Shown here: positions 3,935 to 8,160 of the stretch, in pieces
Layout of the letters: each line of letters starts with the position of its first letter
Position numbering within the stretch: position 1 is the stretch's first letter
Origin: Microbacterium sp.
Lineage (GTDB): Bacteria; Actinomycetota; Actinomycetes; Actinomycetales; Microbacteriaceae
Length of the DNA: 8,160 bases
NCBI GenBank assembly: GCA_003248845.1
Contig: QFPD01000074.1
Coordinates: 1-8,160 of the forward strand
Reading direction: 5' to 3'
Program-made: the position numbers and the translations under genes
The notes under the pieces: generated by a model
What the model was told of the DNA's origin: nothing
Database searches by the model: none
What the model saw: only the letters and a program-made list of their open reading frames with translations

Positions 3935-6850
3935 ATGACCGACGCATGGCTGCTGGCCCGGCCCGAGATCGACCTCGACCAGACGCGCGCGCTCGCGCGG
4001 AGCGCGTACGGGGTGGACGCTGAGCTGCACGAACTCGGCAGCCAGCAGGACCGCAACTTCCTCGTGCGGGATGCCACGGGCGCGGGCGTGCTGCTGAAGA
4101 TCTTCCACCCCTCGGTGCCTGCGGACGCCGTCGCGCTGTACCTCGCGGCATCCGATCGCCTGCGGGAGGCCGGCATCCTGACACCGCGTGTGATCGAAAC
4201 GGCGTCGGGCGCGCGCACCACCGAGATCGCCTGCGACGGCGCCGCGACGGCGCAGGTCGCGGCGTTCGAGATCGTCGACGGGGCGCCGCTGTCCGACGTC
4301 GCGGCGGTCGACGGCGCGTACGCGCAGGAGCTCGGGGAGCTCGCCGCCGAGGTCGACACCGCGCTCGCCGCGCTTCCGGAGACGGGAGCCGACCGCAATC
4401 TCCAGTGGGAGCTCGGCAACGCGCTCGCCGTCGTCGAGCAGCTCATCGGCGACCTGCCGGAGGAGCGGCGCGAACTGTGCCTCACGGCGGCCCGTGGCGC
4501 GGCTGCCGATCTCGCCGCGGTCGCGGCGTCGCTCCCGCGTCAGATCATCCACGGCGACGTGACCGCCGACAACGTCATGCGCGATCGCCGCGGCCGGCAC
4601 TGGGTGATCGACCTCGGCGACACCGCGGTGTCGTGGCGGGTCGCCGAGCTCGCGGTGCTGTGCGCCGATCTCTACGGTCGGACGGGCGACCTCACGCTCG
4701 TCGGTCGTGCGGTCGCCGGGTTCGACCGGGTCTCACCCCTCACCGACGACGAGCTGCAGGCCCTCTGGCCGCTCGTCGTGCTGCGCGGAGCGGTGCTCGC
4801 CGTCAGCGGGTGGAGTCAGTTGCGCATCGACCCCGGCAACGACTACGCGCGCGACCGCGTCGAGCACGAGTGGCGCGTGTTCGACGCCGCGCGGCAGGTC
4901 GCATCGGCGGATGCCGAGCTGCAGCTGCGCCTCGCGGCGGGCCGGCCCCACCGCCGCGGACTCGTCTACGCGGGGCTCGTCGCCGCGGGGGAGGGCGTCG
5001 AGTCCTCTCCTCCGACCGTGCTCGACCTCGGCATCAGGAGCCCTCTGCTCGACCGGGGACGGTTCCTGGACCCGGGCGTCGAGACGACGCTCGCCGCAGC
5101 GGCCCTCACCGATCTCGGCGCGGTCGCCGTTGCGGCGCGGTTCGGAGAGGCGCGGCTGAGCCGGGTGTCTGCCGAGGTCTCCCGCCCCGCAGCCACGCGC
5201 GCCCGGGTCGTCGAGATCTGGACGGTGCCGGGCGCCGGAATCCATGCCCCCTTCGCAGGTGTCCTCACGCGCGGCGACGGGTTCGTGGAGTTGCGGGATG
5301 CCGCTGTCGTCGTCCGTCTCGACGGGGTGGTCGGCGGGGCGGATGGCGCCGCGGCGAGCGGGCCGGTCGCGGCCGGAGCCCTGATCGGCATGCCAGCGAC
5401 GGGCGAGGGCGGTCTCGGACGCCTCGTCGTCTCCCGCCGGCTCGCCGGAGCGGAACCCGAGGCGCCCTTCGCCGGCCCCGAGGACGAGTACGAGAGCCCG
5501 GGCGCCGCCGACCCGTCCCCGATCCTCGGCATCCGGTCCACCCCTGATCCGATCCGCGAAGAGCGGCGTGCGCGCCGTCGCCGCGAGAACGCGATCGGCG
5601 CCGCCGCCGAACGCTTCTACGCCGACCCGCCGCAGATCGAGCGCGGGTGGCAGGCGCTCCTCGTCGACACACGCGGGCGCGCCTATGTCGATCTCGTCAA
5701 CAACGTCACCGCGATCGGTCACGCCCACCCCGGCTTCGCCGATCGGGTGGGTCGGCAGCTGCATCTGCTCAACACGAACTCGCGCTTCCTCTACGACGCG
5801 TACGCGGAGTTCACCGAGCGGCTCGTCGCGCACGCGCCCGATCCAGCGCTCGACACCGTCATTCCGGTCAACAGCGGCTCCGAGGCCGTCGATCTCGCCC
5901 TCACCCTCGCGCGCATCGCCACCGGGCGGCGTGACGTCATCGCGGTGCGCGAGAGCTATCACGGGTGGACGGCGGCCTCCGACGCCGTCTCGACCTCCGC
6001 GTTCGACAATCCCGGGGCCGCCGCCTCGCGACCCGACTGGGTGCACCTCGTCGACGCGCCGAATCCGTACCGCGGGGCGTACCGCGGGCCGGATGCCGGG
6101 GAGCGCTACGCCGACGAGGTGCGCGCCCTTGCGCAGCGCCTCGCCGACGAGGGACGCCCGGCCGGGGCCTTCATCTGCGAGCCCGTCCTGGGGAACGCGG
6201 GTGGCGTCGTCCCGCCCGCGGGTTACTTCGCCGCGGTCGCCGACGCGGTGCGCGCGCACGGAGGGCTCATGATCGCCGACGAGGTGCAGGTCGGCTACGG
6301 CCGCCTCGGTACGGCGTTCTGGGGGTCGGAACTCCACGGCGTCGTCCCCGACATCATCACGGTCGCCAAGGCCGCCGGGAACGCCTACCCGCTCGGCGCC
6401 GTCCTGACCCGGCGCGAGATCGTCGACGCGCTCGCGCGCGAGGGTTCGTTCTTCTCCTCCTCCGGCGGCACCCCGGCGAGTGCCGTCGCGGGCGCCGCGA
6501 TCCTCGACGTCATCGACGCCGAGGACTTGCAGCGGCGAGCGGCCGAGGTCGGCGCCGTGATCTCCGACGGGGCACGGGCACTGGCGGAGAGGCATTCGCT
6601 CATCGGGGCGGTCCACGGCACCGGGCTCTACCAGGGCATCGAGCTCGTGCGCGACCGCGAGACGCTCGAACCCGCACGCGCCGAGGCGGCCGAGGTGTGC
6701 GAGCGGATGCTCCGCGAAGGCTTCATTGTGCAGGCCGCCTCCGAACGGCAGAACGTGCTGAAGGTCAAGCCGCCGCTTGTCCTCTCCGCCGACCAGGCGC
6801 GCGCGTTCCTCGCGGCACTCGACCGCGTTTTGTCGTCTTTGTATACCTAA
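3935..6850 (+). CDS. Kinase / M23-like / class III PLP phospho-lyase fusion
   Basis: This is a 971-residue cytoplasmic protein in three parts. Residues 1-335 form an APH/choline-kinase-fold small-molecule kinase: GSQQDRNFLV (35-44), ATP-site Lys55, catalytic loop HGDVTADN (His206, Asp208, Asn213) and Mg-binding IDLGD (225-229). It resembles hydroxylysine-kinase-type proteins. Residues 336-535 are poorly conserved; the part around 435-501 (APFAGVL, then VAAGALIGMPATGEG) recalls the M23-peptidase/lipoyl-like middle domain of related fusions but lacks its histidines. Residues 540-971 are a class III PLP enzyme: NSGSEA (646-651), YHGW (675-678), ADEVQVGYG with Asp782, and AKAAGNAYPLGAV with Schiff-base Lys812. 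The K-x-x-GN-x-x-P pattern suits ammonia/phospho-lyases (human AGXT2L1/2 group) better than ordinary transaminases. Inferred role: ATP-dependent phosphorylation of a hydroxyamine, then elimination of NH3 and phosphate to an aldehyde. ATG 3923 (adds MLTR) is an alternative start; I chose 3935 because of the -10 spacing and the MTDAWLL start. The last codons are unusually AT-rich and overlap a GTATAC operator. Substrate candidates are ethanolamine, 1-amino-2-propanol and hydroxylysine. Confidence 0.88.
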   Translation: MTDAWLLARPEIDLDQTRALARSAYGVDAELHELGSQQDRNFLVRDATGAGVLLKIFHPSVPADAVALYLAASDRLREAGILTPRVIETASGARTTEIACDGAATAQVAAFEIVDGAPLSDVAAVDGAYAQELGELAAEVDTALAALPETGADRNLQWELGNALAVVEQLIGDLPEERRELCLTAARGAAADLAAVAASLPRQIIHGDVTADNVMRDRRGRHWVIDLGDTAVSWRVAELAVLCADLYGRTGDLTLVGRAVAGFDRVSPLTDDELQALWPLVVLRGAVLAVSGWSQLRIDPGNDYARDRVEHEWRVFDAARQVASADAELQLRLAAGRPHRRGLVYAGLVAAGEGVESSPPTVLDLGIRSPLLDRGRFLDPGVETTLAAAALTDLGAVAVAARFGEARLSRVSAEVSRPAATRARVVEIWTVPGAGIHAPFAGVLTRGDGFVELRDAAVVVRLDGVVGGADGAAASGPVAAGALIGMPATGEGGLGRLVVSRRLAGAEPEAPFAGPEDEYESPGAADPSPILGIRSTPDPIREERRARRRRENAIGAAAERFYADPPQIERGWQALLVDTRGRAYVDLVNNVTAIGHAHPGFADRVGRQLHLLNTNSRFLYDAYAEFTERLVAHAPDPALDTVIPVNSGSEAVDLALTLARIATGRRDVIAVRESYHGWTAASDAVSTSAFDNPGAAASRPDWVHLVDAPNPYRGAYRGPDAGERYADEVRALAQRLADEGRPAGAFICEPVLGNAGGVVPPAGYFAAVADAVRAHGGLMIADEVQVGYGRLGTAFWGSELHGVVPDIITVAKAAGNAYPLGAVLTRREIVDALAREGSFFSSSGGTPASAVAGAAILDVIDAEDLQRRAAEVGAVISDGARALAERHSLIGAVHGTGLYQGIELVRDRETLEPARAEAAEVCERMLREGFIVQAASERQNVLKVKPPLVLSADQARAFLAALDRVLSSLYT
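6838..6846. promoter_or_regulatory. GTATAC operator candidate 1
   Basis: TTTGTATAC, with the palindrome GTATAC at 6841-6846, overlaps the final codons TTG TAT ACC of the kinase-lyase gene. It matches the second site (TTGTATAC at 6891-6898) and its centre lies 52 bases upstream of that site's centre, about five helical turns. FadR-type GntR proteins often bind short palindromes with a TGTA/TACA-like core, so this is a candidate site for the GntR regulator encoded downstream. Confidence 0.45.
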
Positions 6851-6890
6851 GGTGTCGAAATTGGCGCACCATGTGTCTCTTTCGGGATTT

Positions 6891-6901
6891 TTGTATACAC
6901 T
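6891..6901. promoter_or_regulatory. GTATAC operator candidate 2 overlapping the gntR -10
   Basis: TTGTATAC (6891-6898) contains the perfect 8-bp palindrome TGTATACA (6892-6899). It overlaps TACACT (6896-6901), a TANNNT -10 candidate that would start gntR-prpD transcription near 6908. No good -35 is visible. A repressor bound here would block RNA polymerase, fitting autoregulation of gntR-prpD by a GntR/FCD protein that releases DNA on binding an organic acid. The surrounding 6851-6900 segment is clearly more AT-rich than the genes. Confidence 0.5.
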
Positions 6902-6918
6902 GACCTCTCGGGAGGTCA
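6901..6918 (+). promoter_or_regulatory. Stem-loop / palindrome covering the gntR ribosome binding site
   Basis: TGACCTC-TCGG-GAGGTCA is a perfect 7-bp inverted repeat with a 4-base loop. Its right side contains the Shine-Dalgarno GGGAGG (6910-6915), which ends 6 bases before the gntR ATG. If the transcript begins upstream of 6901, the binding site is sequestered in the stem. If it begins near 6908, as the TACACT box suggests, the left arm is not transcribed and the palindrome would act only as DNA, for example as another operator at the transcription start. Confidence 0.5.
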
Positions 6919-6921
6919 CCG

Positions 6922-7575
6922 ATGCGCGCGAGCGACCGGGCATACGCAACGTTGCTGGACGAGATCCAGTCCGGAGACCTGCGCCCCGGAACCGTCCTCG
7001 GCGAAGTGGAGCAGTCTTCTCGCCTCGGGGTCAGCCGCACGCCGCTGCGTGAGGCCCTTTCGCGTCTCACAGCGGACGGCCTCGTCGCCCAGGCATCCCC
7101 GCGCGTCACCGTGGTCACCGACATCGACGCCGGCGACATCCGGGCCCTCTTCGAACTGCGCCGCGCGCTCGAAGAGACCGCGGCGCGCGCCGGTGCGAGC
7201 CGCGGCGATCGCGATGTCTTCCGCGCGCTCGCCGACGAGTTCGCCGCGACGGATGCCGCTGCGGACCCGGACGCGTACTACGCGCTCATCGCGCGCTTCG
7301 ACCACGCTCTGGATGCCGCCGTCGCGAACGAGTACCTCACCGCGGCGCTGAAGAACGTGCGCACCCACCTCGTGCGCGTGCGCCGGCTCGCCCGCGACAA
7401 CCCGGATCGCCTCGCGGCATCCGTCGCGGAGCACCGTGTGATCGCATCGGCCATCGCGACGGGCGACGCGGAGCTCGCCGCACACGCCACGCACGTCCAC
7501 CTGCACAACGCGCTCAGGTCGATCCTCGACACCCTCAACGTCCCCACGTCCGACACCACGGAGGCCACCGCATGA
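6922..7575 (+). CDS. GntR family regulator, FCD (FadR) subfamily
   Basis: This is a 217-residue transcription factor. The N-terminal winged helix-turn-helix (about 1-65) has [20 protein letters not shown] and the hallmark [20 protein letters not shown]. The all-helical FCD effector domain (about 80-205) has [16 protein letters not shown] and metal/effector-site histidine candidates His128 (ARFDHAL), His171 (VAEHRVI) and His193 (THVHLHNA). FCD regulators usually repress a neighbouring catabolic operon until a carboxylic acid binds. The gene is translationally coupled to prpD (ATGA overlap at 7572-7575), so I infer it is the local propionate/methylcitrate regulator, unlike the mycobacterial PrpR, which belongs to another family. 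The start ATG 6922 is fixed by GGGAGG at 6910-6915. No terminator separates it from the kinase-lyase gene 71 bases upstream, so read-through is possible. GTATAC palindromes just upstream are candidate autoregulatory sites. Confidence 0.92.
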   Translation: MRASDRAYATLLDEIQSGDLRPGTVLGEVEQSSRLGVSRTPLREALSRLTADGLVAQASPRVTVVTDIDAGDIRALFELRRALEETAARAGASRGDRDVFRALADEFAATDAAADPDAYYALIARFDHALDAAVANEYLTAALKNVRTHLVRVRRLARDNPDRLAASVAEHRVIASAIATGDAELAAHATHVHLHNALRSILDTLNVPTSDTTEATA

Positions 7576-8160
7576 CCGTCATCCACCACGTCCGCGTCCA
7601 CCGCAGCGAAGAGAACCTCGCGCGCGAGGATCAGCTCGCCGACAAGATCGCCCAGGTCGCCGCCGACCCCGTCGCCGTGGACGCCGATGTCGTCGAGATG
7701 ATCATCAACCGTGTCATCGACAACGCGTCGGTCGCCGCGGCTTCGCTCACCCGCGGCCCCGTGGTCGCCGCTCGCGCTCAGGCGCTCGACCACCCGGTCT
7801 CGCGGAACGGCCACGGCGCGACCGTGTTCGGCGAGCCCAACGCGACCGTCTCGAGCCCCGAGTGGGCCGCATGGGCGAACGGCGTGGCCGTCCGCGAGCT
7901 CGACTACCACGACACGTTCCTCGCAGCGGAGTACTCCCACCCGGGTGACAACATCCCTCCGATCCTCGCGGTCGCCCAGCACGCCGGTAAGGACGGCGCC
8001 GCGCTCGTGCGCGCCGTCGCGACGGGCTACGAGATCCAGATGGACCTCGTGCGCGCCATCTCGCTCCACAAGCACAAGATCGACCACGTCGCTCACCTCG
8101 GACCGTCGGCCGCTGCCGGCATCGGCACTCTTCTCGATCTCGACGAGGCGACGATCTCTC
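7572..8160 (+). CDS. prpD: 2-methylcitrate dehydratase (MmgE/PrpD family), 5' part
   Basis: The start and 196 complete codons are visible; the gene runs off the right edge (family length is about 480-525 residues). PrpD dehydrates 2-methylcitrate to 2-methyl-cis-aconitate in the cytoplasmic methylcitrate cycle, which turns propionyl-CoA into pyruvate and succinate. The block [19 protein letters not shown] (110-128) and the following [10 protein letters not shown] and [16 protein letters not shown] match the PrpD core (E. coli counterpart LDFNDTWLAAEWGHPSDN, from memory). This distinguishes it from more distant MmgE-like members. The start ATG overlaps the gntR stop (ATGA), with GGAGG (7560-7564) 7 bases upstream inside gntR, so translation is coupled. 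prpB and prpC are expected next, beyond the window. It is probably regulated by the adjacent GntR protein. Confidence 0.93.
   Translation, partial: MTVIHHVRVHRSEENLAREDQLADKIAQVAADPVAVDADVVEMIINRVIDNASVAAASLTRGPVVAARAQALDHPVSRNGHGATVFGEPNATVSSPEWAAWANGVAVRELDYHDTFLAAEYSHPGDNIPPILAVAQHAGKDGAALVRAVATGYEIQMDLVRAISLHKHKIDHVAHLGPSAAAGIGTLLDLDEATIS

Noticed and set aside
2779..4485. Minus-strand open frame of 568 codons across ald
   Set aside because: It lies antisense to intact ald and the kinase domain, with a biased composition and no family resemblance; long antisense frames are expected at this GC content.
4733..6949. Minus-strand open frame of 738 codons across the fusion gene
   Set aside because: It is antisense to conserved PLP-enzyme blocks, rich in Arg, Gly, Asp and Val, with no recognisable domain.
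6946..6955. Perfect 10-bp palindrome GCAACGTTGC early in gntR
   Set aside because: It lies within coding sequence, is a single copy, does not resemble the GTATAC sites and could easily be chance.
1..8160. CRISPR arrays, tRNA/rRNA genes, insertion sequences, phage or defence genes
   Set aside because: No regularly spaced repeats, cloverleaf-like sequence, transposase motifs or defence domains were found; the genes are metabolic.

Overview
The window is very GC-rich, with tightly packed genes, strong third-position G/C bias, TANNNT-type -10 boxes and likely leaderless starts. Together with the protein sequences this points to a high-GC actinobacterium, probably near Microbacteriaceae (an inference from composition and protein resemblance; no search was run). 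It reads as chromosomal amino-acid/amine and propionate catabolism. I see no phage, insertion sequence, CRISPR array, tRNA or rRNA.

Left part (minus strand): the first 67 bases are an exact copy of an internal piece of the window's own ald gene (3727-3793). At base 68 they join directly to the first ~132 codons of a thiolase gene read leftwards. To the right lie a strong hairpin terminator, a complete PuuP-like APC-family permease, and an Lrp/AsnC regulator.

Centre: the Lrp/AsnC gene is divergent from ald (alanine dehydrogenase), the same arrangement as the mycobacterial aldR-ald pair. Directly after ald, on the plus strand, comes a 971-residue three-part protein: an aminoglycoside-phosphotransferase-like small-molecule kinase, a middle segment that looks like a degenerate M23/biotinyl-lipoyl-like domain, and a class III PLP enzyme of the phospho-lyase type. 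The likely logic is to phosphorylate an amino alcohol and then eliminate ammonia and phosphate to give an aldehyde.

Right part (plus strand): after a 71-base gap with two GTATAC palindromes 52 bases apart and a stem-loop over the Shine-Dalgarno sequence, a GntR/FCD regulator overlaps by ATGA the start of prpD (2-methylcitrate dehydratase), which runs off the window. This is the head of a methylcitrate (propionate) operon.

Working model (inference): the permease imports an amine or amino-acid substrate, Ald handles alanine, the kinase-lyase fusion deaminates a hydroxyamine, and the prp operon disposes of propionyl-CoA. If the fusion's substrate were 1-amino-2-propanol, its product propionaldehyde would feed the neighbouring prp genes. 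The most notable items are the kinase-lyase fusion with its eroded middle domain, the 67-bp junction that implies tandem duplication or misassembly, and a strongly over-represented heptamer GGATGCC.
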